DNA from: Pseudomonas sp. MAG733B
GTDB taxonomy: Bacteria > Pseudomonadota > Gammaproteobacteria > Pseudomonadales > Pseudomonadaceae
Direction: 5' to 3'
DNA: 64,000 nt
Assembly: GCF_036884845.1 (NCBI RefSeq)
Contig: NZ_CP145732.1
Coordinates: forward strand, 2,170,001-2,234,000
Shown: piece after piece, positions 44,433 through 54,506 of the stretch
Layout of the letters: each line of letters opens with the position of its first letter
How positions within the stretch are numbered: position 1 is the first letter of the stretch
The notes under the pieces: generated by a model
Seen by the model: the letters and a program-made list of their open reading frames with translations, nothing else
What the model was told of the DNA's origin: nothing
The model's database searches: none
Made by a program: the position numbers and the translations under genes

Positions 44433-45623
44433 CTAATTGTCGCTGCGCTGACCTACGAGGCTATCCACCGACGGCACCCGCGTATCGCTTTCCATCTGGG
44501 TGTCATGCTCGATCTGGTGACTGAACCGGTCGAGCGAACCCGTGGCCGGTTGCGCATCGCTGGCGAACACGGGCGGGCTGAGGATGTAGGCGCCGAGCAG
44601 ACGGCTGAGGGCGGCGAGGCTGTCGATGTGGGTGCGCTCGTAGCCGTGGGTGGCGTCGCAGCCGAAGGCGAGCAGGGCGGTGCGGATATCGTGACCGGCG
44701 GTCACCGCCGAGTGCGCATCGCTGAAGTAGTAACGGAACAGATCGCGGCGTACCGGCAGTTCATTGTCACTGGCCAGGCGCAACAGATGCCGTGACAAGT
44801 GGTAGTCATAAGGCCCGCCGGAATCCTGCATCGCGATGCTCACGGCATGCTCGCTGGAATGCTGGCCGGGCGCGACCGGCGCGATGTCGATGCCGACGAA
44901 CTCGCTGACGTCCCACGGCAACGCCGCCGCCGCGCCGCTGCCGGTTTCCTCGGTGATGGTGAACAGCGGATGACAGTCGATCAGCAATTCTTCGCCGCTG
45001 TCGACAATGGCTTTCAATGCCGCCAACAGCGCGGCGACACCGGCCTTGTCATCGAGATGACGGGCGCTGATGTGACCGCTTTCGGTGAACTCGGGCAACG
45101 GATCGAAGGCGACGAAATCACCGACGCTGACGCCCAGCGAGTCGCAATCGGCGCGGGTCGCGCAATAGGCGTCCAGGCGCAATTCGATGTGGTCCCAACT
45201 GATCGGCATTTCATCCACGGCGGTGTTGAACGCATGCCCGGAAGCCATCAGCGGCAACACGCTGCCGCGGATCACGCCGTTGTCGGTGAACAGACTCACC
45301 CGGCTGCCCTCGGCAAAACGGCTGGACCAGCAACCCACCGGGGCCAGTGTCAGGCGACCGTTGTCTTTCACGGCGCGCACGGCCGCACCAATGGTGTCCA
45401 GGTGGGCGGAAACGGCGCGGTCGGGGCTGTTTTTCTTGCCCTTGAGCGTGGCGCGAATGGTGCCGCGACGGGTCATTTCAAAGGGAATGCCGAGTTCTTC
45501 AAGACGTTCGGCAACGTAACGCACGATAGTGTCGGTGAACCCGGTGGGACTGGGAATGGCGAGCATTTCCAGCAGGACTTTTTGCAGGTAGGTCAGATCC
45601 GGTTCTGGGTATTTGATGGTCAT
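44433..45623 (-). CDS. NAGGN-system M42-family peptidase
   Basis: A 396-residue cocatalytic metallo-aminopeptidase. Metal and catalytic segments are VSAHLDTIGAAV, ARHLDDKAGVAALLAAL, FTITEETGSGAA and FVGIDIAPV. The start MTIKYPEPD at 45623 has AGGAG seven bases upstream. It is the third gene of the N-acetylglutaminylglutamine amide cluster, 16 bases after ngg. Its exact role in the osmoprotectant system (turnover or processing) is not settled. Confidence 0.92.
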   Translation of the reverse strand: MTIKYPEPDLTYLQKVLLEMLAIPSPTGFTDTIVRYVAERLEELGIPFEMTRRGTIRATLKGKKNSPDRAVSAHLDTIGAAVRAVKDNGRLTLAPVGCWSSRFAEGSRVSLFTDNGVIRGSVLPLMASGHAFNTAVDEMPISWDHIELRLDAYCATRADCDSLGVSVGDFVAFDPLPEFTESGHISARHLDDKAGVAALLAALKAIVDSGEELLIDCHPLFTITEETGSGAAAALPWDVSEFVGIDIAPVAPGQHSSEHAVSIAMQDSGGPYDYHLSRHLLRLASDNELPVRRDLFRYYFSDAHSAVTAGHDIRTALLAFGCDATHGYERTHIDSLAALSRLLGAYILSPPVFASDAQPATGSLDRFSHQIEHDTQMESDTRVPSVDSLVGQRSDN

Positions 45624-45639
45624 GGAAACTCCTGATAGG

Positions 45640-47385
45640 TCAAACCACCGGCTGACTATGCGGAAACAACAAATCCACAAAGCGCTCGGCCGTCGGTTGC
45701 GGCTCATGGTTGGCCAGTCCGGCGCGCTCATTGGCTTCGATAAACACGTACTCCGGTTGATCGGCGGCGGTCACCATGAGGTCGAGGCCGACCACCGGAA
45801 TGTCCAGTGCCCGCGCCGCCCGCACTGCGGCATCCACCAGAGTCGGATGCAGGATTGCGGTGACGTCCTCGAGAATTCCGCCGGTATGCAGATTCGCCGT
45901 ACGCCGAACGAACAGATGCTCACCCGCCGGCAAAATGCTGCTGTAGTCGTAACCGGCGGCATGCAAGGTGCGCTGGGTTTCATGATCAAGCGGGATTTTG
46001 CTTTCACCATCGGTGGCAGCCTGGCGGCGACGACTCTGGGCTTCGATCAGCGCGCCGACGGAATGCTGACCATCGCCCACCACTTCAGCCGGTTTGCGAA
46101 TGGCCGCGGCCACCACTTCAAAGCCGATTACCAGGATTCGCAAATCGAGGCCTTCATGGAAGCTCTCCAGCAACACGCGACTGTCGAAGCGGCGGGCGGC
46201 TTCGATGGCTTGCTGGACGTCTTCGATGGTCTGCAAATCAACCGCCACGCCCTGGCCTTGTTCACCGTCCAGCGGTTTGACCACCACCCGTTGATGCTCG
46301 TCGAGGAACGCCAGATTGTCGTCGGCATTCCCCGCCAGTTGCTGTGCCGGAAGATTCAGGCCAGCGGCTTTCAGCACTTTATGGGTCAGGCTTTTGTCCT
46401 GGCACAACGTCATGCTGATTGCGCTGGTCAGATCACTGAGGGACTCGCGGCAGCGCACCCGGCGTCCTCCATGGCTAAGCGTGAACATCCCGGCCTCAGC
46501 GTTATCGACGTGCACATCGATGCCCCGTCGGTGCGCTTCTTCGACAATGATCCGCGCGTATGGATTGAACTCGGCTTCGGGACCCGGGCCGAGAAACAAC
46601 GGCTGATTGATGCCGTTCTTGCGCTTGATGGCAAACGTCGACAGGTTGCGAAAGCCGAGCTTGGCGTAGAGGTTTTTCGCCTGACGGTTGTCGTGCAGCA
46701 CCGACAGGTCGAGGTAACTCAACCCGCGGCTCATGAAGTGCTCGATCAAATGCCGCACCAGCACTTCGCCGACGCCGGGCCGCGAACAATGCGGATCGAC
46801 CGCGAGGCACCACAGGCTGCTGCCGTTTTCCGGATCATTGAATGCCTTGTGATGATTGAGGCCCATGACACTGCCGATCACCGCGCCGCTGTCCTCGTCT
46901 TCGGCCAGCCAGTACACCGGGCCGCCGAGGTGTCGCGGGGTCAGCAACGTGGCATCGATCGGCAGCATGCCGCGCGCCTGATACAGCTGATTGATCGCAC
47001 ACCAATCGGCTTCACTCTGGGCGCGACGGATACGGAACCCGCGAAACACCCGGGTTGCCTGGCGGTAATCGCTGAACCACAGGCGCAACGTGTCGGACGG
47101 ATCAAGAAACAACTGGGTCGGCTCCAGCCCCAGCACTTGCTGAGGCGCGGCGACGTACAACGCGATGTCGCGTTCGCCGGGCTGCTCGTTGAGCAACTCG
47201 CGGGCAAGGCTGGCCGGGTCAGCAAAGGTGTGGCCGATCAGCAACCGGCCCCAACCGCAATGCAGCGCAATCGGCTCGCCGCCCAGGGCGCTGCCGTCTT
47301 CGGCCAGGCGCGCCTGCAAGCGTTCGTAGGAGGGCGCCTGACCGCGCAACAAGCGTTGGCTGAAAGCCGTGGCGTGAGGTTTCAT
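45640..47385 (-). CDS. ngg: N-acetylglutaminylglutamine synthetase Ngg (GNAT + ATP-grasp)
   Basis: A 581-residue fusion. A GNAT acetyltransferase domain occupies about residues 115-265 (VDPHCSRPGVGEVLVRHLI, NLYAKLGFRN). A C-terminal ATP-grasp ligase, cyanophycin-synthetase-like, follows (VVVKPLDGEQGQGVAVDL, IEANERAGLANHEPQPTAER). It makes the acetylated glutamine dipeptide used as an osmoprotectant. It lies three bases after the amidotransferase gene, and the cluster order matches the known Pseudomonas and rhizobial NAGGN genes. Confidence 0.93.
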   Translation of the reverse strand: MKPHATAFSQRLLRGQAPSYERLQARLAEDGSALGGEPIALHCGWGRLLIGHTFADPASLARELLNEQPGERDIALYVAAPQQVLGLEPTQLFLDPSDTLRLWFSDYRQATRVFRGFRIRRAQSEADWCAINQLYQARGMLPIDATLLTPRHLGGPVYWLAEDEDSGAVIGSVMGLNHHKAFNDPENGSSLWCLAVDPHCSRPGVGEVLVRHLIEHFMSRGLSYLDLSVLHDNRQAKNLYAKLGFRNLSTFAIKRKNGINQPLFLGPGPEAEFNPYARIIVEEAHRRGIDVHVDNAEAGMFTLSHGGRRVRCRESLSDLTSAISMTLCQDKSLTHKVLKAAGLNLPAQQLAGNADDNLAFLDEHQRVVVKPLDGEQGQGVAVDLQTIEDVQQAIEAARRFDSRVLLESFHEGLDLRILVIGFEVVAAAIRKPAEVVGDGQHSVGALIEAQSRRRQAATDGESKIPLDHETQRTLHAAGYDYSSILPAGEHLFVRRTANLHTGGILEDVTAILHPTLVDAAVRAARALDIPVVGLDLMVTAADQPEYVFIEANERAGLANHEPQPTAERFVDLLFPHSQPVV

Positions 47386-47388
47386 CGA

Positions 47389-49161
47389 TCAGATTCCTTG
47401 TTCGCTGAGCCACAGGTTCAGGGCCGCCAATTGCCACAGCTTGGAGCCGCGCAACGGCGTCAGTTGACCTTGCGGGTCAGTCAATAAACGGTCGAGCATG
47501 GCGGGGTTGAACAGGCCGCGATCCTGGCTCGGATCGAGCAGCAACTCGCGCACCCAGTCCAGCGTGTCGCCCTGCAAATGCTTCAGACCCGGCACCGGGA
47601 AGTAGCCTTTCTTGCGGTCGATTACTTCACTCGGGATCACCAGCCGCGCAGCTTCCTTGAGCACCTGTTTGCCACCGTCCGGCAGTTTGAACTTGCCAGG
47701 CACCCGCGCCGACAATTCCACCAGGCGATAGTCGAGAAACGGCGTGCGCGCCTCCAGGCCCCAGGCCATGGTCATGTTGTCGACGCGTTTGACCGGGTCA
47801 TCCACCAGCATCACCGTGCTGTCCAGGCGCAGGGCTTTGTCCACAGCGGCATCGGCGCCAGGCTGTGCGAAATGTTCCTTCACGAAGTCACCGGCGGCGT
47901 CATTCGCCGTCAACCATTTCGGCTGCACGGTGGCGGCGTAGTCGTCGTAGCTACGGTCGAAAAACGCTTCGCGATAAGCCGCGTAGGGATCGCTGGCACC
48001 GTCGACCTGTGGGTACCAGTGATAACCGGCAAACAACTCGTCGGCGCCCTGGCCGCTCTGCACCACTTTGCAATGCTTGGCCACTTCCCGGGATAGCAGA
48101 TAGAAAGCGATGCAGTCGTGGCTGACCATCGGCTCGCTCATGGCGCGAAACGCGGCAGGCAGTTGTTCGATGATCTCTTTTTCGTCGATGCGCAATTGGT
48201 GATGTTGGGTGCCGTAGTGTTTGGCGATCAGATCCGAATACTGAAACTCGTCACCGCGCTCGCCACCGGCATCCTGGAAACCGATAGAGAAAGTCGACAG
48301 GTTTTCCACGCCGACTTCTCGCAATAGCCCCACCAGCATGCTCGAATCGACACCGCCCGAAAGCAGTACGCCGACATCGACCGCTGCACGTTGACGGATC
48401 GCGACGGCATCGCGGGTGCTATCGAGCACGCGGTCGCGCCAGTCTTCGAGTGTCAGATTCTGCTCATCGGCGTGTGGGCCGTAGGGCAGGGTCCACCAGG
48501 TTTTTTGCTCGGTGGTGCCATCTGCGTCGATGCGCATCCAGGTGGCCGGCGGCAGTTTTTCAATGCCCGCCAGCAGGGTGCGCGGCGCCGGGACCACGGC
48601 ATGAAAGTTCAGGTAATGGTTGAGCGCCACCGGATCGAGGATCGGGTTGATGTCGCCGCCCTTGAGCAACGCTGGCAGGGACGAAGCGAAGCGCAGACGT
48701 TGGCCGGTGCGCGACAGGTACAACGGCTTTACGCCGAGACGGTCGCGGGCAATGAACAGGCGTTGGGTATCGCGCTGCCAAATGGCAAAGGCGAACATGC
48801 CGTTGAGTTTCGGCAACAGTGCTTCGCCCCAGGCATGAAAACCCTTGAGCAGGACCTCGGTGTCGCCACCGGAATAGAAGGCGTAACCCAGGTCTTCAAG
48901 TTCTGCGCGCAGCTCAGGGTAGTTGTAGATCGCGCCGTTGAAGGCCAGGGACAGCCCCAGCTGATGATCAATCATCGGCTGCGCCGAGCCGTTCGACAGG
49001 TCCATGATTTTCAGGCGTCGATGGCCCAGGGCAATCGGTCCCTGGCTATGAAAACCCCAGGCGTCGGGGCCGCGAGGGGCCAGGTGATGGGTGATTCGTT
49101 CAACCGCCGCGAGGTCTGCAGGTTGATTGTCAAAACGTAACTCGCCAGCTAATCCGCACAT
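47389..49161 (-). CDS. N-acetylglutaminylglutamine amidotransferase (AsnB-like)
   Basis: A 590-residue class II glutamine amidotransferase. Cys2 at the N-terminus (MCGLAGELRF) is the glutaminase nucleophile. The asparagine-synthetase domain has the PP-loop VLLSGGVDSSMLVGLL and SGQGADELFAGYHWYP. It amidates the dipeptide to NAGGN. The start MCGL at 49161 is fixed by the need for Cys2 and by AAGGA six bases upstream. It is first in the three-gene osmoprotectant operon. Confidence 0.93.
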   Translation of the reverse strand: MCGLAGELRFDNQPADLAAVERITHHLAPRGPDAWGFHSQGPIALGHRRLKIMDLSNGSAQPMIDHQLGLSLAFNGAIYNYPELRAELEDLGYAFYSGGDTEVLLKGFHAWGEALLPKLNGMFAFAIWQRDTQRLFIARDRLGVKPLYLSRTGQRLRFASSLPALLKGGDINPILDPVALNHYLNFHAVVPAPRTLLAGIEKLPPATWMRIDADGTTEQKTWWTLPYGPHADEQNLTLEDWRDRVLDSTRDAVAIRQRAAVDVGVLLSGGVDSSMLVGLLREVGVENLSTFSIGFQDAGGERGDEFQYSDLIAKHYGTQHHQLRIDEKEIIEQLPAAFRAMSEPMVSHDCIAFYLLSREVAKHCKVVQSGQGADELFAGYHWYPQVDGASDPYAAYREAFFDRSYDDYAATVQPKWLTANDAAGDFVKEHFAQPGADAAVDKALRLDSTVMLVDDPVKRVDNMTMAWGLEARTPFLDYRLVELSARVPGKFKLPDGGKQVLKEAARLVIPSEVIDRKKGYFPVPGLKHLQGDTLDWVRELLLDPSQDRGLFNPAMLDRLLTDPQGQLTPLRGSKLWQLAALNLWLSEQGI

Positions 49162-49306
49162 AAATTCCTTACCGGTTTTTCCGTTGGGGAGGGTCAATCG
49201 ATACCGCGCCAAAACGGCGGGTACTCAGAAACTGACCCGGCTGAATCCCCGGAGTTTTAGACCGATAAGTTATAAGTCGCGGAATCTGAACCGGTTGGAA
49301 GGCGTT

Positions 49307-51292
49307 TTATGCGTTGGTTCGGCGAATCAGCCGACGCAGTGCAAAGCGATTCGGATGACAGGCTTCGGCCACGCTTCTGGGCAACGGCAAGGGCTCGTTA
49401 TCGAGCCAGGCAGCGAGTAATTCACCGGACAGCGGTGCGGTGATCAACCCCCGCGAGCCGTGGCCGCTGTTGACGTACAAACCGTCGAGCCATGGGCATT
49501 CGATGTCGGGCACTTGCCGTGCATCCTTGCTCAACGCCGCATAGCTTTGGGCGAAGAGCTGACTGTCTGCCACGGGGCCGACGATGGGCAGATAGTCGGG
49601 GCTGGTGCAGCGAAACGCGGCGCGGCCTTGAAGGCTTTCCGGCTCCAGATTGTCGACTTGAAGACGGATGACCAGATCGTGGGAAATCTCTTCGAGCATG
49701 GCCAGATTGCCCAGGTGTTCGGCAGTGGTCGGAGTCAAGTCATCGCTCTTGAAGTCGAAACTGGCGCCCAAGGTGTGTTCGCCCAACCGTGCCGGAGCGA
49801 CATAGCCTTCGGCGCAGACCACCGTGCTCAACGCCTGGCTCTGTGGGGTTTGCTGCAGACGGGTGATTTGCCCGCGAATGCGCTTGAGTGGCAGATCGGC
49901 GGTTTCGCCAAAACGCTGGATTTCGGCGGCGCCGGCCAATACCACCACGGGTGCGCTGGCAAGCAGCCGTTCGCCGTCCCAGGCTTGCCACTGGCCATCG
50001 ACTTTGCGCAACTCCACCACATCGTGGTGCGTGAGCATTTGAATGTGCGGATGCGCTGCTTGCCATTGGCACAGCGCCGGCGGATGAACCCAACCACCCT
50101 CGGGATAGTACAGCCCGCCGTGGTCCAACCCGATGCCCGCCAGATTCTGTGCTTGGGGCTGATCCAACAGTTGCAGCAGATCTTCGGGAAACGCGTCGGC
50201 CAATTGCTGCTGGCGTTCGGCTTCCTTGGCGTTGAACGCCAGTTGCAGCACACCGCAATCGTCCCAATCGGTGCCGCGTTGCAGGTGTTCGAGCTGGCGT
50301 CGGGTGTAGCCGAATCCGGCGACGATCATTTGCGACAGCGCCGTGCCGTGGGCCGATAACTTCAGGTAAAGCACGCCTTGAGGATTGCCGGAGGCTTCCT
50401 GGGCAATGTCGGCGTGGCGCTCCAGCAGCGTCACTTGCCAACCCCGCGCCGCGAGGCTGGCCGCACTGGCACAACCGGCAAGCCCGGCGCCGATCACCAG
50501 TGCCCGGCGCTCACCGGTCAGCGGTGCAGGGCGGGCGAACCACGGTTTGGCTGGCGTGGGCGCGAGAACCTCTTGCGGCCAACCGAGGAATTCACCGCGC
50601 AGGATCTCCCACTTATGGCCGATGCCCGGGGTGCGTTTCATCTTGAACCCTGCGGCATTCAGCAGGCGCCTTACCCAACCGGTGCTGGTGAAGGTGCTGA
50701 TGGTCGAGCCGGGGGCGGCCAGCCGTGCCAGTTCGACGAACAGTTCGGCGGTCCACATGTCAGGGTTTTTCGCCGGGGCAAAGCCGTCGAGAAACCAGGC
50801 GTCGATCTGCGCGTCGAGTTGCGGCAATTGCTCCAGCGCATCGCCGATCATCAAGGTCAGGGTGACCCGACCGTTGGCCAGCGTCAGGCGCTGGAAACCT
50901 TGATGGATCGCTACGTACTGCGCCAGCAATTGATCGGCAAACACCTTGAGTTCCGGCCACAGCGCCAGCGCGCGTTGCAGGTCGGCGGGGCTCAACGGGT
51001 ATTTTTCGACACTGACAAAATGCATTCGCGCACCCGCCGCCGCGTGTTGTTCGAACACCTGCCAGGCGCACAGAAAATTCAGCCCCGTACCGAAACCGGT
51101 CTCGCCGATGACCAGTCGACCCCCTTGCGGCAACGCAGCAAAACGCTCCGCCAAACGGTTCTGCTCGATGAACACGTAGCGGGTTTCGTCCAGCCCCGAC
51201 TTATCGGAGAAATACACATCGTCGAACACGCGCGAATACGGACGACCTTGGTCATCCCAATCGAGCTGGGCGTGGGGCAATACAGGTTTCAT
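49307..51292 (-). CDS. mnmC: Bifunctional tRNA mnm5s2U biosynthesis protein MnmC
   Basis: A 661-residue fusion acting on the wobble uridine of tRNA. The N-terminal methyltransferase has GETGFGTGLNFLCAWQVF and AWFLDGFAPAKNPDMW. The C-terminal FAD-dependent oxidase begins with VIGAGLAGCASAASLAARGW. The oxidase removes the carboxymethyl group and the methylase adds the methyl. Length and domain order match E. coli MnmC (668). It is upstream of the NAGGN operon with a 145-base gap, probably a separate unit. Confidence 0.95.
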   Translation of the reverse strand: MKPVLPHAQLDWDDQGRPYSRVFDDVYFSDKSGLDETRYVFIEQNRLAERFAALPQGGRLVIGETGFGTGLNFLCAWQVFEQHAAAGARMHFVSVEKYPLSPADLQRALALWPELKVFADQLLAQYVAIHQGFQRLTLANGRVTLTLMIGDALEQLPQLDAQIDAWFLDGFAPAKNPDMWTAELFVELARLAAPGSTISTFTSTGWVRRLLNAAGFKMKRTPGIGHKWEILRGEFLGWPQEVLAPTPAKPWFARPAPLTGERRALVIGAGLAGCASAASLAARGWQVTLLERHADIAQEASGNPQGVLYLKLSAHGTALSQMIVAGFGYTRRQLEHLQRGTDWDDCGVLQLAFNAKEAERQQQLADAFPEDLLQLLDQPQAQNLAGIGLDHGGLYYPEGGWVHPPALCQWQAAHPHIQMLTHHDVVELRKVDGQWQAWDGERLLASAPVVVLAGAAEIQRFGETADLPLKRIRGQITRLQQTPQSQALSTVVCAEGYVAPARLGEHTLGASFDFKSDDLTPTTAEHLGNLAMLEEISHDLVIRLQVDNLEPESLQGRAAFRCTSPDYLPIVGPVADSQLFAQSYAALSKDARQVPDIECPWLDGLYVNSGHGSRGLITAPLSGELLAAWLDNEPLPLPRSVAEACHPNRFALRRLIRRTNA

Positions 51293-51365
51293 GGCAGGCT
51301 CGGTAACGGCAAGACGGCCATTCTAGCTGATCGTGATCAATGGAGCGTTTGCGCTGAACCGCCAT

Positions 51366-51433
51366 TGTAGGAGCAAGGCTTGCCCGCGATGGCGATCTCA
51401 AGGCTGCTATCGCGGGCAAGCCATGCTCCTACA
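51366..51433. repeat. REPIN (GCGGGCAAGCC type)
   Basis: Inverted REP copies at 51366-51390 and 51409-51433 with a short 18-base spacer. The right arm has one changed base (AAGCCATG). Lies between divergent mnmC and pap. Confidence 0.9.
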
Positions 51434-51519
51434 AAAAAGGGAGTTACATCCGCAGGGATTTCCCTCCCGGCCTTTTGTCCAATCCGCTAGTCTTGCTCAC
51501 ATCTGGAAGGGAGCCGTCC

Positions 51520-53043
51520 ATGTTCGAATCCGCCGAAATCGATCACGCCATCGACAAAGAAACCTACGACGCCGAGGTGCCCGCGCTGCGCGAAGCCTTG
51601 CTCGAAGCGCAATTCGAGCTTCAGCAGCAACGCCGGTTTCCGGTGATCATTTTGATCAACGGCATCGAAGGCGCCGGCAAGGGCGAGACGGTCAAATTGC
51701 TCAACGAATGGATGGACCCGCGCTTGATCGAGGTCCGCACGTTCGATCAGCAAACCGATGAAGAACTGGCGCGGCCTCCCGCGTGGCGTTACTGGCGGAT
51801 GTTGCCGGCCAAGGGGCGCATGGGGATTTTCTTCGGTAACTGGTACAGCCAGATGTTGCAGGGCCGGGTGCATGGCGAGTTCAAGGACCCGCGTCTCGAC
51901 CAAGCGATCAACGCGGCCGAGCGCCTGGAAAAGATGCTCTGCGATGAAGGCGCACTGATCGTCAAATTCTGGTTCCACCTCTCCAAGAAACAGATGAAGG
52001 CGCGCCTCAAGGCGTTGGCCGACGATCCATTGCACAGCTGGCGCATCAGCCCGCTGGACTGGCAGCAATCGGAGACTTACGACCGGTTCGTGAAATTCGG
52101 TGAGCGTGTCCTGCGTCGCACCAGCCGTGACTATGCGCCGTGGCATGTGATCGCCGGGATGGACGCGCGCTATCGCAGCCTGGTGGTGGGCAAGATTTTG
52201 CTCGACAGCCTGCACGGTGCATTGAAGCGGCCGAAGATCCATCCGGAGAAAGTCAGCGCCGCCCCCGTGTTTCCCAGCGTCGATCAGGTAAACCTGCTCG
52301 ACAGCCTGGACCTGACCCTGCATCTGGACAAAGCCGATTATGAAGAACAGTTGGTGACCGAACAGGCGCGGCTGTCCGGGCTGATGCGTGACAAACGCAT
52401 GCGCCGACACGCGCTGGTGGCGGTATTCGAAGGCAATGACGCGGCGGGTAAGGGCGGGGCGATCCGGCGTGTGGCGGCGGCGCTCGACCCGCGTCAATAC
52501 AACATCGTGCCGATTGCCGCACCCACCGAAGAAGAACGGGCGCAGCCGTATCTATGGCGCTTCTGGCGACACCTGCCAGCGCGGGGCAAATTTACCGTTT
52601 TCGATCGTTCCTGGTATGGCCGCGTCTTGGTGGAACGCATCGAAGGTTTTTGCAGCCCGGCGGACTGGTTGCGCGCCTACAGTGAGATCAACGATTTCGA
52701 AGAGCAGGTCAGCGATGCCGGAGTGGTGGTGGTCAAGTTTTGGCTGGCCATCGACAAACAAACGCAACTGGAACGCTTCCAGGAACGTGAAGAAATTCCC
52801 TTCAAGCGTTTCAAGATCACCGAAGACGATTGGCGCAATCGCGAAAAGTGGGACGACTATCGTGCAGCCGTCGGCGATATGGTCGATCGCACCAGCACTG
52901 AAATCTCGCCGTGGACACTGATCGAAGCCAACGACAAGCGCTGGGCACGGGTCAAGGTGTTGCGCACCATTAACCAAGCGTTGGAAGAAGCATTCGAAAA
53001 GTCCGACAAACATGCGAAGAAGGAAAGCAAAGGCAAACACTGA
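51520..53043 (+). CDS. pap: Polyphosphate:AMP phosphotransferase (class II PPK2)
   Basis: A 507-residue protein with two PPK2 domains. Each has a P-loop: INGIEGAGKGETVKLL in the first and FEGNDAAGKGGAIRR in the second, and a lid with FDRSWYGRVLVERIEG in the second. Two-domain PPK2 proteins such as Pseudomonas and Acinetobacter PAP phosphorylate AMP to ADP with polyphosphate. ATG at 51520 follows AAGGGAG. The basic C-terminal tail (KHAKKESKGKH) is unusual. Confidence 0.92.
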   Translation: MFESAEIDHAIDKETYDAEVPALREALLEAQFELQQQRRFPVIILINGIEGAGKGETVKLLNEWMDPRLIEVRTFDQQTDEELARPPAWRYWRMLPAKGRMGIFFGNWYSQMLQGRVHGEFKDPRLDQAINAAERLEKMLCDEGALIVKFWFHLSKKQMKARLKALADDPLHSWRISPLDWQQSETYDRFVKFGERVLRRTSRDYAPWHVIAGMDARYRSLVVGKILLDSLHGALKRPKIHPEKVSAAPVFPSVDQVNLLDSLDLTLHLDKADYEEQLVTEQARLSGLMRDKRMRRHALVAVFEGNDAAGKGGAIRRVAAALDPRQYNIVPIAAPTEEERAQPYLWRFWRHLPARGKFTVFDRSWYGRVLVERIEGFCSPADWLRAYSEINDFEEQVSDAGVVVVKFWLAIDKQTQLERFQEREEIPFKRFKITEDDWRNREKWDDYRAAVGDMVDRTSTEISPWTLIEANDKRWARVKVLRTINQALEEAFEKSDKHAKKESKGKH

Positions 53044-53145
53044 TGCGATGGTTGCGCATACGCGGGGTGAATGATTGTCGCGGTCGGTAATTGGGTGGGC
53101 TTATGCTCGGTCCACTCTCAACCGACAACAACAATGAGGTATGCC

Positions 53146-54330
53146 ATGCGTGAAGTGGTGATCGTCGACAGCGTGCGGACCGGCCTGGCCAAATCCTTTC
53201 GCGGCAAGTTCAACCAGACCCGTCCGGACGACATGGCCGCGCATTGCGTCAACGCCTTGCTGGCGCGTACCGGCATCGACCCGGCCAGTGTCGAGGATTG
53301 CATCGTCGGCGCCGGCTCCAATGAAGGCGCCCAGGGCTACAACATCGGTCGCAACGTCGCGGTGCTGTCGCGTCTGGGCATCGGCACCGCTGGCATGACC
53401 CTCAACCGATTCTGCTCGTCGGGTTTGCAGGCCATCGCCATTGCCGCCAACCAGATCGCTTCGGGTTGCAGCGATATCATCGTCGCCGGTGGCGTCGAGT
53501 CGATCAGCCTGACCATGAAAAGCGTCAACACCGATAACCTGATCAACCCGCTGCTCAAGGAACAGGTGCCGGGCATCTATTTCCCGATGGGTCAGACCGC
53601 CGAAATCGTCGCTCGCCGTTACAACGTCAGCCGCGAGGAACAGGATCTGTACGCTCTGCAAAGTCAGCAGCGCACCGCTCAGGCTCAGGGCGCCGGTTTG
53701 TTCGATGATGAAATCGTGCCGATGGCGGTGAAGTACCGCGTTGAGGACAAAGCCACCGGTCAGGTGCAGATTCTAGACGGCGTCGTCGATCGCGATGACT
53801 GCAACCGTCCCGATACCACGCTGCAAAGCCTGGCCGGCCTGAACCCGGTATTTGCCGAGGATGGTTCGGTGACGGCGGGCAACTCGTCGCAACTGTCTGA
53901 CGGCGCTTCCATGACATTGGTGATGAGCCTGGAAAAAGCCCTGGCACTGGGCCTGAAGCCGAAAGCGTTCTTCCGCGGTTTCACCATGGCGGGCTGCGAG
54001 CCGGATGAAATGGGCATCGGTCCGGTGTTCTCGGTGCCGAAACTGCTCAAGGCCAAAGGTTTGCAGATTGCCGATATCGATTTGTGGGAACTCAACGAAG
54101 CGTTCGCCTCGCAGTGCCTGTACGCGCGCAATCGACTGGAAATCGACAACGACAAGTACAACGTCAATGGCGGCTCGATCTCCATTGGCCATCCGTTCGG
54201 CATGACCGGTTCGCGTCAGGTCGGGCACATTGTGCGTGAGTTGCAGCGGCGTAATCTGCGCTACGGCATCGTGACCATGTGCGTGGGTGGCGGGATGGGA
54301 GCGACCGGGTTGTTTGAGGCGGTGCGATAA
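53146..54330 (+). CDS. Acetyl-CoA C-acyltransferase (thiolase)
   Basis: A 394-residue thiolase with the complete triad: Cys90 in NRFCSSGLQAIA, His349 in GHPFGMTGSRQ and Cys379 in CVGGGMGATG. It cleaves 3-ketoacyl-CoA in beta-oxidation or condenses acetyl-CoA. No fadB partner is adjacent, so the pathway is open. ATG at 53146 has GAGG six bases upstream; an in-frame ATG at 53134 is possible. Confidence 0.93.
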   Translation: MREVVIVDSVRTGLAKSFRGKFNQTRPDDMAAHCVNALLARTGIDPASVEDCIVGAGSNEGAQGYNIGRNVAVLSRLGIGTAGMTLNRFCSSGLQAIAIAANQIASGCSDIIVAGGVESISLTMKSVNTDNLINPLLKEQVPGIYFPMGQTAEIVARRYNVSREEQDLYALQSQQRTAQAQGAGLFDDEIVPMAVKYRVEDKATGQVQILDGVVDRDDCNRPDTTLQSLAGLNPVFAEDGSVTAGNSSQLSDGASMTLVMSLEKALALGLKPKAFFRGFTMAGCEPDEMGIGPVFSVPKLLKAKGLQIADIDLWELNEAFASQCLYARNRLEIDNDKYNVNGGSISIGHPFGMTGSRQVGHIVRELQRRNLRYGIVTMCVGGGMGATGLFEAVR

Positions 54331-54362
54331 CTGCTTCGGGTTTTGTAGTGACTGTTCAATAG

Positions 54363-54491
54363 CTATCGCTAGCAGGCTAGCTCCCACAAGGGTCTTGTGA
54401 ACGCCACAAATCCCCTGTGGGAGCTAGCTGTGCTCCCACAGGCATCTGATGGGCGACACAGATCCAGTGTGGGAGCTAGCCTGCTAGCGAT
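54363..54491. repeat. Composite REP cluster with a collapsed central copy
   Basis: Left REP 54363-54388, a shortened central palindrome TGTGGGAGC-N7-GCTCCCACA (54416-54440), and right REP 54468-54491. The two spacers match the spacer of the 21223 REPIN in opposite orientations, as if two REPINs had fused. Confidence 0.8.
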
Positions 54492-54506
54492 GAAGGCGCC
54501 GCAATT

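Noticed and set aside
53146..54330. fadA of a fadBA operon
   Set aside because: No fadB is adjacent on either side, so only a general thiolase name is justified.
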